The notes below the pieces were generated by a model. The model saw only the letters and a list, made by a program, of their open reading frames with translations. It was not told where the DNA came from and did not search any database. Shown in pieces: positions 38,318 to 47,929 of a DNA stretch of 64,000 nt. The stretch is from NCBI GenBank assembly GCA_905221605.1, contig CAJNDS010000030.1:1-64000 (forward strand), written 5' to 3'. A program made the position numbers and the translations under genes. This DNA comes from Symbiodinium natans (lineage: Eukaryota > Sar > Dinophyceae > Suessiales > Symbiodiniaceae). How positions within the stretch are numbered: the stretch's first letter is position 1; every line of letters starts with the position of its first letter.

Positions 38318-38484
38318 TGTGATACGTTTTCCACTTTGGCTCAAGTGACGAGCGCTGGTGTGAGTGCTGCAAGCCAAAACAGAAGTGTTGTCCGAGTGTC
38401 TGAGCTTGCTTGCTTGGTTTGGACTTGTGTGAGTTGGCTTGGTTGTATCCTTGGTGCCTTGCTTGGCATCTTGGGTTTTTAACG
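38318..38484 (+). repeat. 3' LTR of E2 (167 bp)
   Basis: Same ends and length as the left LTR with 3 substitutions. The spliced-leader-like motif is at 38331-38345. The purine-rich DNA before it is weak (TTGGAGAGC). A stronger GAGGGGGGG lies upstream at about 38076-38086. Confidence 0.9.
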
Positions 38485-40672
38485 GACCGCAAAGAGTGCA
38501 GCAGAAGATGCAACAGCAGACCTTGTAACAGGTGCACACGCTGGGTAAAATCAGAAAACTGCTTGGAGAAAACCAGGCTTTCGTCTTAAAATGAACTAAG
38601 CTGCTGACTAATGGCAACTTAACCCAGAAGATTAAAAACACCCGGTAGGCATACTGCCCATGCGCCCCCTGTAGGGTTTCTAGGCTCTTCTCGCAATAAG
38701 CAAGAAACTGCAATCTTCCCCCCCCCAACTAAAAGTAATCAGAAGAAGGGAGAAACACACAACCCAAAGAATATGTTACATCAAATTGCCACATGAAACA
38801 TGCACATCTTAAAATTGCCCATGCGATGCAAAGCTGTTATGTGTCCAGACATGAGTCTCTTCACTTTGAGCCGATGGCTGATATGCAAGCAAAGTGACAG
38901 CGAAGTTGAAGTAAACAAAAACATTCTTGAGTAAACACAAGATTGCACCTGCAAGCACGTCTAACTCGGAGAAGCCTGATGCAAGCTAATACAGTGGAAA
39001 GCTTCTGTATTTCCGCCTTTAATTTCTTAAAACAAAGCGCCCGCTCCCTTCCGTTTAACTTGTTTTTGGTTTCTCTTGTACATTGTGCAGTACAAATGGC
39101 TTGCACATGCACACTTAGGACAAACAGCCGAAACATCCAAAATGCACATTCTAAAAGATGTTTTCAATTCCAATAGCAATTTTTTGGCTCTCTTTCTCAA
39201 CAGCGTTTAAAACTCTCTCCTTCTAAACCTTGCAACTTAACCAAGATCATTCCGACATTAAGCAAAAAGCAAGAGAAAAATTCTGTTCAAACGGCAAAGG
39301 CAATTTGAACTAAACAAAACAAAAAGTGTTGCTGTTCATTAGTCTGCTGCTAAATCTGAAGAAAGTTGCCTAATTTTCACAACTTTGGCGTCTTTTCAGT
39401 GTTGTTTTTAGAATGTTGCTTGTGTTGATTTTGCTGTTGTGGATGGAAGGTGGTTAATGTTTGTTGTTTGCTTCTTGGTAAGTAAAAGGCAAGAACGCCA
39501 AGAAAGTGCTTTGCGCATTGCGCTGACCTTTGTCTGGCAGTAAGAGCAAGAACGCAGCAAAGGTTAAGCCTTTGAATAGCTGCCATCCGTGCAGCGTGTC
39601 AACTCTTTGCAGTGTCTTAGAACAAGTGCTGCATTGCGCTAGCCTTTGTTTGCTAGTAAGAAGCAAGAACGCAGCAAAGATCAGGTGCATCCAGTTTGCG
39701 TGCGGTGGCAGTGCAGCTTGCTGTGTGGCAAGACCAGCCACTGCATGCGTGGGCTGTGCTGCTCACTGTGGCTAACCCAGAATCTGTTAATGCGAATCCT
39801 GTCCGACCCAGCAGCAAGTCTGTCTCTTCCACCCGTGCAGCGTATCAACTCTTTGCAACAGTGGATAGTGCAATTGCCACGTACGAGCCTGGATTTTTTC
39901 AATCTTTCTTGTTGTTGGGCTTGCTTCCAACCTTTGCTCAGCTTTTTCTTTTAAGATGTTAAGAACGCCCGTTCTCAATTGCATTTAATCTCTTAACTGC
40001 TGGAAACCCGTTTCTTGATGTTAAGACCCTGTACCTGCCCCTTGGAAAAAAGACTGTAAGTGATGACATTAAAACTTAGTCGAGCTTAGACACGCCTGGA
40101 TGCAAACTGCAGAGTTTAAGTTGAAATCTAGAAACATTCAAACTTGAAGCATCTAAAGTTCTAAAGTCCAAGCAAGTCTCTGCCTTTTTTCTTTCTTGTC
40201 GTTTAAGAACAAGGAAGAGATTAAAAAAACAATTTGTTCTGGAAAACATGCAACTTTTCAGCCAGCCATGTAGAAGTGGCTTGGGATGGCTTGGGCTTAA
40301 GGCTTACTTCAATGTGTCTTAAACGTTGTGTGAGCCCGTTTTGCTAGCTTGGCACGCCAAGAAGGGCTCTTTCAATCCTATTTGCAACAAGAGTCCGCGT
40401 GGGGCGGGCGAGAGAAGAAGTGGTCTCTTACAACTAGTTGAAAAAGCTGCCATCAAACACGGTGGCCCATGATACTCCAAAGCCCACTCCAAACTGTCTC
40501 TAACAGAGGCGCAGCAGTAAGATCTTGAAGACTTAACTTGGCTGTTTATTATTTACTCTGGAAGCTTGGCTCTTCGGTGTTTGCTACCGTTTTATTTCAG
40601 GGCTAACGCCGCTGCCGCCAACCCCGTGGAACCGGGGGTTGGTGCGTGTGGGTTGGCTCATGCGTTTACTCA
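38485..40672. other. Unassigned AT-rich stretch
   Basis: No gene recognised. It contains a short internal duplication (about 39530-39680) with repeated AAGAACGCAGCAAAG and CATTGCGCTRRCCTTTG, and a small GC-rich inverted repeat near 40600-40650 (CGCCGCTGCCGCC; CCCCGTGGAACCGGGGG). Confidence 0.45.
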
Positions 40673-41168
40673 TGTTTGTGCATCTCTGCTGTACATGCGA
40701 AGGTTGTGCATCGAACATGTCATCGCAGCCATTTTATGAGACTTGTGCAATTTTGTGCACGTCTGCATGAGAACCAACATCTTGATTGGAACTTGAGCTG
40801 CTAAAGCTCGGCATGTCAGTTGATGTAATTGGTTTTCCGTTTTGCCCGGCATGTGCTCTTGAGCAAGATGAGAAGCACCGGCGTTGAATTTTTCCGTAAT
40901 AACACAGCGCCATTTTGTTACGCCTATTTTGCGGTGCGGGTGAGACGAGAACCCAAGAAATCTGCAGGGGGGCCAACCACTCGCTCTGACTGTTGGCCCA
41001 ACGAAGAGGGTCAGAGCGTAGTGCTGAAATCGATGTGGACGCACATCGACGTACTTGCGTTTTCCTTGTCATGAGGTTGTACAGGAAGGTTTCAAAGCAT
41101 TTTTAAAGAAGCGGCGTTTGACTTCATCATTGATGAGTCTTTCTGCCAAACAAGACTTTGCAAATTGT
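40673..41168 (+). repeat. Left 496-bp direct repeat of E3 (pseudo-LTR candidate)
   Basis: Starts TGTTTGTGCATCTCTG and ends AAGACTTTGCAAATTGT. It differs from 50903-51398 at about four positions with no indel. It contains one GCGCCATTTTGTTAC motif (about 40907-40921), also found in the array at 47.9-49.3 kb. Confidence 0.9.
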
Positions 41169-41227
41169 GATTCGGCATGAGCTTTCCCACATGGGGCCAT
41201 GTCGTCAGCACCGTGAAAGGTGAAGCC

Positions 41228-41725
41228 ATTGGCAGGCTGTTGTTCTTTTCTTTTCTTCTTTTTTTTTTTTGTTTTTTCTTCTTTTCTTCTGTTCTTTTCT
41301 TCCTTTCTTTCTTTCTTTCTGTCTTTCTGTTTTTTTTTTTTCCTTCCTTCCTTTCTTCCTTTCTTCCTTTCTTCCTTTCTTCCTTTCTTCCTTTCTTCCT
41401 TTCTTCCTTTCTTCCTTTCTTCCTTTCTTCCTTTCTTCCTTTCTTCTTTTCTTCCTTTCTTCCTTTCTTCCTTTCTTCCTTTCTTCCTTTCTTCCTTTCT
41501 TCCTTTCTTCCTTTCTTCCTTTCTTCCTTTCTTCTTTTCTTCCTTTCTTCCTTTCTTCCTCTCTTCTTTTCTTCTTTCTTCCTTTCTTCTTTTCTTCCTT
41601 TTTTCCTTTCTTCCTTTCTTCCTTTCTTCCTTTCTTCCTTTCTTCCTTTCTTCCTTTCTTCCTTTCTTCCTTTCTTCCTTTCTTCCTTTCTTCTTTTCTT
41701 CCTGTCTTCCTTTCTTGTCCGGTGT
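41228..41725. repeat. CTTTCTTC octamer microsatellite
   Basis: Nearly 400 bp of TTTCTTCC units with a T-rich, less regular left edge, between the left 496-bp repeat and ORF1. It leaves all frames open on both strands (Phe/Ser/Leu or Lys/Arg/Gly repeats), which are not genes. Confidence 0.96.
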
Positions 41726-41993
41726 CCTCTTCTCTTGACGAATGATTGACCCGACAATCCCCACAGGACAGGAACTGAAGTTCCTCCAACATCAGTGGAA
41801 ATTGCTGACTCATCACGCATGTCTGTGTTTGTTTGCGTGTGCGGTTGACATGGGGGTACTGGCCTGTGCTTGCTGCGTGCGTTGGACCTTGTTGTTCTTG
41901 TTCTTGTCTTTATGAGACTGTGAGAAGTTCTGTCCACACAGTTTTGCTTGCTCAAGCTGGAGTTCTGCCTGATTCCTAAGCGGGAACGGGAAA

Positions 41994-43487
41994 ATGCTGC
42001 CGGGTAGAGACCGTTCGCCTCGGCGACAGCATTTCTCATGGATGCAGCCAAGTGGCGGGACAGGTGTTAGTGCAGGTGTTAGTGCAGTCTTGCCTGCGAC
42101 ACAATTGCACTGGTCACCGCCCAATTTCGAGGTTCCGCAACAGTCAAGACTGCCATGTGTCGGAAAAGGTGCGCACGCCGGGATTGGAGCGCAGAGTGAG
42201 TACGGCCCATATCGGCCTCAGGCTCCATATGGCTTAGGTTGCGGAGCATCGTCGGCATTGCCCGGCGGTTTTCAACCGTATGGCAAGGCAATGCCAGGTA
42301 AAGGGGCCTGTGTGTTGGGACAGGTGCAGCAGTGGCCGACGCAACAACACAACGTCAGTCAAGTCCAAGCTGCAACACCTGAGAAAGGCCAATCTCACTC
42401 ATTTGTGAGTACATTCGGCCCACCGCTCCCGTCCAGTTTCCGTGGTGATGCTATGTTTCTGGACACAAATCTCGTGGGAGGGTTGCAGCTCCCAAGATTT
42501 GTCAAGACTTCGGATTTCACTCGCCGCAAAGGCATTGCGGGGTGTCCAGCTTCGGCAGTGCCTATTCATGCTCTGCTACACCACGGGTGGTCTAGCTGGT
42601 GGCTGCGAAGATTATGCGATGGAAAAGAATGTTACTTGGGAATGTTCAAAGATGTCGCTGAGGTGGTTTTTGCTCACAGTCTGTTTCAGACGTTGCGATC
42701 CAACCATGTCTCGCTTGATGTGATTGCAGAGCATGTGTCCCGGCAAGATGGGCAAGCGGGGGATCGAACCTGGTGCTCCGGAGTGTTGGCGACCAAGGTT
42801 GCAGAGTACATTCAATCCTTACAGCCGAAGCAGAGCCAAGAATCGGATCGTGTCGCTGCGTTGCAGTCTCAAATTCAAGAGTTGCAGAAGCAAGTTGCAG
42901 CTCAACAAAGAGCAACCCAAACTGTGCAGGCGCCAAGCACAGCGCCAGAGCAACGAGTCGCAGACCAGAGCGGTGCACCTTTGGATTTTGAGCGGCATGA
43001 TACAACCGCCCCTGGGTCATCAAGCACAACTGACGTAGGAAAGCCACAAGAAAAGATGCAGTCGAGCTTGACCTCGTTCTTTGCCAAGAACGACACTGAG
43101 GGTGGTCCTGCAGCGTCCAATTCGCCCCATGAGGCAAACAACTGCGGGGCGCCTGTTGCAGAATCCGCGTTTGGTTCGGTTGAGCATGTGCAGAAAGTTA
43201 TGGACAAGCCCAAGTCCGAGTTCCTGAGTAAAAAGTGGGTGCAGATGAAGAACGATCGTGAAGTAAAAGACTGGATCTCCAAGTTGAAGCTCTCGAAAGC
43301 GAAGTCAAACGAGCTACAGAACTGGATCCAATCCGTGCAGAGTTGGTTTGAGTCTCTTAGCCCAGGTGCTCAGGCTAAGCTTGACCATCAGGCTGTCCAG
43401 TGGGGAGTGCCCGTTAGAGAGATCTCCAAGCTCAAGCAAGAGCCGCTTTTGAAGATCGTCGCAGTAGCTTCTAAGATGTCACTTTGA
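41994..43487 (+). CDS. E3 ORF1 (497 aa), ends at an in-frame TGA
   Basis: Starts ATGCTGCCGGGTAGAGACC. The N-terminal 130 residues are Pro/Gly/Gln-rich. Residues about 150-260 look folded (WSSWWLRRLCDGKECYLGMF). A Gln-rich coiled coil follows (about 280-310, AALQSQIQELQKQVAAQQ), then an acidic linker and a basic C-terminal helix region (SKKWVQMKNDREVKDWISKL). The stop is TGA followed by CTAG, and the same frame goes straight on into ORF2 with only CTA between TGA and GTGATG. It may be a Gag-like RNA-binding protein (inference); no family recognised. Confidence 0.75.
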   Translation: MLPGRDRSPRRQHFSWMQPSGGTGVSAGVSAVLPATQLHWSPPNFEVPQQSRLPCVGKGAHAGIGAQSEYGPYRPQAPYGLGCGASSALPGGFQPYGKAMPGKGACVLGQVQQWPTQQHNVSQVQAATPEKGQSHSFVSTFGPPLPSSFRGDAMFLDTNLVGGLQLPRFVKTSDFTRRKGIAGCPASAVPIHALLHHGWSSWWLRRLCDGKECYLGMFKDVAEVVFAHSLFQTLRSNHVSLDVIAEHVSRQDGQAGDRTWCSGVLATKVAEYIQSLQPKQSQESDRVAALQSQIQELQKQVAAQQRATQTVQAPSTAPEQRVADQSGAPLDFERHDTTAPGSSSTTDVGKPQEKMQSSLTSFFAKNDTEGGPAASNSPHEANNCGAPVAESAFGSVEHVQKVMDKPKSEFLSKKWVQMKNDREVKDWISKLKLSKAKSNELQNWIQSVQSWFESLSPGAQAKLDHQAVQWGVPVREISKLKQEPLLKIVAVASKMSL

Positions 43488-43496
43488 CTAGTGATG
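43485..43496 (+). promoter_or_regulatory. In-frame TGA CTA junction between E3 ORF1 and ORF2
   Basis: The bases read TGACTAGTGATG. UGA followed by CUA is the best known leaky-stop context in eukaryotic and viral mRNAs. Dinoflagellates can also decode UGA as selenocysteine, and selenoprotein-type UGAs are reported in one Penelope-like clade. Either route would make an ORF1-ORF2 fusion. A simple nonsense mutation or re-initiation at ATG 43494 is also possible. Confidence 0.5.
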
Positions 43497-46328
43497 CTGC
43501 TGAAGCATGCCAATGGTCGCCCTATTCGTCAATTGTGGCGGCATCACAGGGGCATTTTGTGCCTTGCCATTGGTGCAGCAAAATTCTTTGAGGCCTTTTT
43601 CCAAAACCCCATGCAGTGGGGTGCCTGGGCTATGGATGTAGCTCTGTGGCAGAGGGGTTTGTTTCTTTTGCTCACCCATGCTTTTGGGGTGTTTCAGTCT
43701 GACATTCTGTCGCAATGTCATCTTAGACCAGAACTTTACACCTGGGACTTTTTTCAAAGATCCAACTGTGTGTATGTGCGCATCTTCGTGTCACCGCATT
43801 TGAAGCGGCATACTTACGTTGGGTCTTCCACTGGAACCTTGGGGTTCCGGGAGCGCACGCGTCTTGGCAAGTATAGACAGCTCATTCGTTCACAGCATGT
43901 GGTTGGAGAGTTGGCGTTGTGGTGGTATTTGAAGACAGATACCTACCACTTGGCAGTTCCCATCGTCTTTATGCATTGCCCTTTGAAGCGATGCCTTCAT
44001 GCCGTTGAGCAGTTCTGGATTCAATTTTGGCGACCAACGTTGAATGCGCCATTTATCAACAAATTTTTTCGAGGCAAGCATTCTCTGAGAACGGTTGCAG
44101 TTCGTGTCACCGCAACACGCAGACATTTGTATTCTTTCAGGTTGCATCGCCGATACAGACAGATGGCCAGGAGAGGATACGCAATTCAGCCTGGCCCTTT
44201 CCGGGACGCAAACATCGTGAGGGCCGCCATGTTCTCACTCCAGGTCCTCTTTGATCTGGCCGCGGAAGGTCTTCAATCCTTTTTGGCAGCGAAGCTTCTG
44301 CGCAGTGGACATGTTGATGACCTGCTTATTTACCAACTGTACCGTTTGGGCTGCAGTTTGGGTGACCCGCGTTGTGAAACAATCGCGCGCAAGCGATTGA
44401 GGAAGATCATGCTTTTCCGAAAGATGACTGTGCCTTCTGAGCCCAGTAGTTTGTGCATTAGAGGTCTTGGACATCCATCTTTTGCAGCAGATACTCGAAA
44501 GTTGTTGCGCACGTTGCTTCAAGACAGCCAAGCAACTTTGTTGCCCTTTCACATTCCAAAGCTGCAGGTTGGTTTCAAAGCGCACCCAAAGGTCAAAGAT
44601 GTTCTGTTCAACTTCAAAGAGCTTGTGGAGTGTTGGGAGCCAGATGGAACTGACTCCTTGCCATGCAATTGCCAAAGTCTCAGTGAGCTTTTCCCTGATC
44701 TAGACTTGAGTGATGGTCACGTTGCTTCTCCGGCATCCAAGTTAGGGATACCCGGTTTGCTGGGAGACATCGCTTCTTCCAGTGCCAACAACCAAGTTTT
44801 CGCGTCAGTGTCAAGCTTGTTTGGGAGTTTGCGAGCATCTTTGCACCGATGGTGTAAGAACCACCACGTACGCTTTCCGGATGATGACTCCTTGAGACTC
44901 TGGTGGGATGCACAAGTCAAGATTCATTCCGAATTTGTGCGTGATGCCCGCAAGTGGACAGTGATTGATGTGTTGCATCTGCAGTCTCTGTTTCCTACGC
45001 TTGTGTGGCATGTCAGGGACCATCAGGCAGGCCATATTCACGTGTTCTGTCGGAAAAAGTATTCGATGATGCTCTGTCACACTTTCCAGAACAAGGAGGT
45101 GTTCCGTGCAGTTGACATGACTGCGGGACAGGCCTTCTCCACGTTGGAGTCTTGTGTGCCAGCGCACATTGAGAAAGCTTTTGCATGGGGGTTTCAGTTC
45201 CGGAAGAAAGATGCTGCGTTACCTTGGTCGTATATTCTTCCCAAGCATAAAAAAGCTTGGAAGGCAGGTCGCCCCATCATCTCATTCTGCTGCCACCCCG
45301 CCCGGAAATTTCTTATGGGGCTCGCCAAAGTCGTTGATTTCTTGGTCTTGGAAACCTGCCCTCATTGCAAGACGTACAATGATGCGTTGGCAATTTGGAA
45401 GGATGTGCACCGCCACCTCGGCGCAGTGTCAGAGACTGAGACAGTCTGCGAAGAGCAGTGTCTCTTCAATCAAGACCTTGCTGGCTTCTTTATCAGCATT
45501 CCGCAAGAACGATTTGGTGTGGCGTTGCGTTTCATGCTTTGCAGACTCTACAACGTGGCTTTCTTTTCTGACCTTCCCACTGCTTTGGCGGACAAACGAG
45601 TTACGGTTCGTCTTGACAAAGAAGAAAAGATGCGGAAGGTTTTCAAAGGTAAGCTTTGTAGAGCCGGCGGCAAAGATGTATGCGTCCCTATGGCGCTGAT
45701 GCTCGAAGCAGTGGATTGCTCTTTCAAGTTCAACATGTTTCGTGTAGGGAGACATGTTTTTGAGCAACGGATGGGCTCGCCAATGGGAAGCCCAATTTCT
45801 CCAGCGCTTTGTCATGCAGTCGTGTCAGATTTTGAGCACCGTGCTTTCTCGCACATCTTGCGTAACAACGCTGCCCTCGCCAATTTTTCGGCTGGATCGC
45901 TCTTTGTGGCAAGATACGTGGATAACCGGATAGCTATCATGTCACGATTTGTGGCGAATCTGTCGGTCATGTCGGCTTTCCTTGCGCCTGATGTATACCT
46001 GCCCCCGATTTGCCTGGAAGATGAAGAAGGATCAGTCTTTTTGGGATTTGACGTTCAGATTCAATGTGCAGCTGTGAAGTTCGTGCAGCCAACGGAGGGG
46101 TGGCAGCTTCTCCACCAGAGTTCAGCTGCCTCAAAGTGGACGTTGCTGTCTGGACTGAGGAGCAGATCTGTCAATGTAGTTAGGTGCTGCTGGCCAAAAC
46201 GTCAGGCGTGTGAAGATCTAGAAACGCTCTGTCAATGGTACGTAGCTCATGGCTTCTCACAGTCGGAAGTAGTGTCCGCTACCCGACTCGCAAGGTCGAT
46301 ATTGCAAAACCGATACCGTCCGATGTGA
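43494..46328 (+). CDS. E3 ORF2: GIY-YIG endonuclease plus Penelope-like reverse transcriptase
   Basis: About 944 residues from ATG 43494. The N-terminal nuclease shows VYV (Y94), TYVG, an Arg in FRERTR, Glu in AVEQFW and Asn in RPTLNAP, the five conserved points of GIY-YIG enzymes. A helical middle with little similarity follows. The reverse transcriptase has GRPIISF, motif A NQDLAGFF (D661), motif B QRMGSPMGSPISP, and motif C RYVDNRI (808-811), where the second Asp is Asn. MGSP-type motif B is typical of Penelope-like enzymes. The protein would nick target DNA and copy element RNA at the nick. The frame is undamaged, but the YVDN catalytic box makes activity uncertain. Confidence 0.82.
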   Translation: MLLKHANGRPIRQLWRHHRGILCLAIGAAKFFEAFFQNPMQWGAWAMDVALWQRGLFLLLTHAFGVFQSDILSQCHLRPELYTWDFFQRSNCVYVRIFVSPHLKRHTYVGSSTGTLGFRERTRLGKYRQLIRSQHVVGELALWWYLKTDTYHLAVPIVFMHCPLKRCLHAVEQFWIQFWRPTLNAPFINKFFRGKHSLRTVAVRVTATRRHLYSFRLHRRYRQMARRGYAIQPGPFRDANIVRAAMFSLQVLFDLAAEGLQSFLAAKLLRSGHVDDLLIYQLYRLGCSLGDPRCETIARKRLRKIMLFRKMTVPSEPSSLCIRGLGHPSFAADTRKLLRTLLQDSQATLLPFHIPKLQVGFKAHPKVKDVLFNFKELVECWEPDGTDSLPCNCQSLSELFPDLDLSDGHVASPASKLGIPGLLGDIASSSANNQVFASVSSLFGSLRASLHRWCKNHHVRFPDDDSLRLWWDAQVKIHSEFVRDARKWTVIDVLHLQSLFPTLVWHVRDHQAGHIHVFCRKKYSMMLCHTFQNKEVFRAVDMTAGQAFSTLESCVPAHIEKAFAWGFQFRKKDAALPWSYILPKHKKAWKAGRPIISFCCHPARKFLMGLAKVVDFLVLETCPHCKTYNDALAIWKDVHRHLGAVSETETVCEEQCLFNQDLAGFFISIPQERFGVALRFMLCRLYNVAFFSDLPTALADKRVTVRLDKEEKMRKVFKGKLCRAGGKDVCVPMALMLEAVDCSFKFNMFRVGRHVFEQRMGSPMGSPISPALCHAVVSDFEHRAFSHILRNNAALANFSAGSLFVARYVDNRIAIMSRFVANLSVMSAFLAPDVYLPPICLEDEEGSVFLGFDVQIQCAAVKFVQPTEGWQLLHQSSAASKWTLLSGLRSRSVNVVRCCWPKRQACEDLETLCQWYVAHGFSQSEVVSATRLARSILQNRYRPM

Positions 46329-46571
46329 CAGCTAAAGTGGCATATGTTTTTTGATGTTTTTTGATGTCTGCAGAGAGGGAGTTTGATCACTTCTCGCAGT
46401 TGTAATGCTGAAGCTAAACGCAATGTCTGGCTCTTCAGGCTGGTGTGAATGCATGAGCAGAGTAAACCCGCATAGGGTGCCTTTTTGCAGGAGTTGCTTC
46501 TGGCACATTGCTTAAGTTCAGCTGTGTGCGTGTGGTCGGGGGTTTTGTGTTTTGGGATAGCGCTGCACGTC

Positions 46572-47894
46572 ATGTTTCCGAAAAGCAGCGGGCCGCCCCC
46601 GACGCTCCCGCCCACCTCTGCTGCGATGTATATCAGACAGCGAGTTCAGCAAGAAGTGGCCCAACAACGTCAACTGGTACAGTCCGCGCCGCCTCCGCCC
46701 CCGCCCCTCCCGCCGGGTCCAGCTTTGGTTACTCTCAGTGATCGTGGTATGTCTATTCAAATTCATGACCCTGTGCTCGCATCTCAGTGCGTGCAGCAGA
46801 TGAGCATGCGCTTAGTTGAAGTCGTAGCCGGTCAAGCTGGGCAGCAGAGAGATCAATCCAGGACCCCTCGGAGACCCCGCAGTCTTGACGACGCAATTCC
46901 CCCGGGTACGTGGGAACTTCCATGGTCATGTCTTCAGGTTCCGAACATGAACACAATCTGGTACCGCGTGCATTCAGATTCCCCATCGCCCCAAGATGGT
47001 TCGTTGGATGTCTTACACCGGTTCATGTCACAAGCGTTCACACTTCCCGCTGTTGCAGGACTGGAGGTGTATGATTTTCCTTGGCAAGACATGAAACGAC
47101 AGCATTGGAGTGCACTACTGGAGATTCTTTTGCGTCTCCGGTCCAGGATTGTGCAGGACCCCAATAGGTTGCGCTCAGCAGCAGAGGCCTGGGGGCGTTT
47201 CCTCCCGCGTTCGGATTTCCATTTTCCCCCAAGCGATTCTGATGTGAATGTCTGGTTTGCTGCGTTGGTTCAGTCGGCCAACCGACAATCGCAGATGGTG
47301 TTCACGTTATCGGAAGAAGCCAGTGTTCAGATTTGGCATCTGGCAAAAGCGCTGGCTGCTGCTAAGAATGTACCAAAGATGTCCGTGAACAGCCAGTATA
47401 TTTGTTATTGGATGAGACAAGACGATTCAGTGATGGGCATTGTGCTTGTTCTTCGCCGGTCATATCCATCTCACAACCAGACAGTGTTTGTTGCGCCTTT
47501 TGCGCACAATACAAATTCGCATGACTTGGCATCCATACTAGTGGAGGCCAAAGTACGACCAAGTTGGTTTGGCAGTGATGATCTACCCACTTTGGGCTTT
47601 TATGCTCGCTTGAAATTTCCGACATCGAATATGAGGGTTCCCAGTAATGACCATGAAGGGCGTGTGGCTTTGAATGAGTCACTTCTGTCTGCAAGAAAGT
47701 ATGGAGGTTATCAGAGTTCACGCCCTGTGTGTGCATGTGGCTGGGTTTACTGCCGGCAAACGAGTCATCGCAAAGCTACTTCAGGCGGCACTTATATTGA
47801 TGGAGTCATGTCTCACTTTTCAGATCTTACGCATGGAGCCGACGGCCGCTGGTTGATCAGATCATCTCAGGCTGTAGTGAGCGCTTTTTGGTAG
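46572..47894 (+). CDS. E3 ORF3 (440 aa), unknown
   Basis: The open frame extends upstream to about 46485 without an ATG; I take ATG 46572 (MFPKSSGPPPTLPP). A Pro-rich start is followed by a Gln-rich segment, a basic patch and a folded region of about 300 residues with many Trp. This region includes HNTNSHDLASILVEAKVRPS then LGFYARL, and a late CACGWVYC (CxCxxxxC) near the C terminus. The HxTxxxxLxSIL...GFY pattern vaguely recalls ADP-ribosyl- or RNA 2'-phosphotransferase folds; this is only a hint. It is in the same frame as ORF2 but after several stops, 243 bp downstream. It may be an accessory protein of the element or a captured host gene. Confidence 0.65.
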   Translation: MFPKSSGPPPTLPPTSAAMYIRQRVQQEVAQQRQLVQSAPPPPPPLPPGPALVTLSDRGMSIQIHDPVLASQCVQQMSMRLVEVVAGQAGQQRDQSRTPRRPRSLDDAIPPGTWELPWSCLQVPNMNTIWYRVHSDSPSPQDGSLDVLHRFMSQAFTLPAVAGLEVYDFPWQDMKRQHWSALLEILLRLRSRIVQDPNRLRSAAEAWGRFLPRSDFHFPPSDSDVNVWFAALVQSANRQSQMVFTLSEEASVQIWHLAKALAAAKNVPKMSVNSQYICYWMRQDDSVMGIVLVLRRSYPSHNQTVFVAPFAHNTNSHDLASILVEAKVRPSWFGSDDLPTLGFYARLKFPTSNMRVPSNDHEGRVALNESLLSARKYGGYQSSRPVCACGWVYCRQTSHRKATSGGTYIDGVMSHFSDLTHGADGRWLIRSSQAVVSAFW

Positions 47895-47929
47895 TGGCTG
47901 CTCTGTGTGGGGGCGATGTTGTAGTAGGT

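Larger units (their letters stand above)
29838..38484 (+). mobile_element. Ty1/copia LTR retrotransposon E2
   Basis: A plus-strand element of 8.65 kb. It has 167-bp direct LTRs, a primer-binding site directly after the left one, a Gag ORF, a zinc-knuckle/protease region in a second frame, a 1812-codon Pol ORF and a small ORF before the right LTR. The LTRs differ at 3 of 167 positions, so the insertion is recent. Integrase lies before reverse transcriptase, as in copia. No exact target duplication is seen: GGAGC on the left and GGACC on the right match at 4 of 5 bases if the LTR ends one base earlier. Gag is frameshifted and the protease triad is not intact, so this copy is probably not autonomous. 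Confidence 0.92.

Noticed and set aside
41128-41160. TTGATGAGTC in the 496-bp repeat as a hammerhead core
   Set aside because: The CUGAUGA and GAAA boxes do not match; only GATGAGTC is shared.
41069-42051. Lys/Arg/Gly repeat proteins on the minus strand and Phe/Ser repeats on the plus strand
   Set aside because: They are translations of the CTTTCTTC microsatellite.
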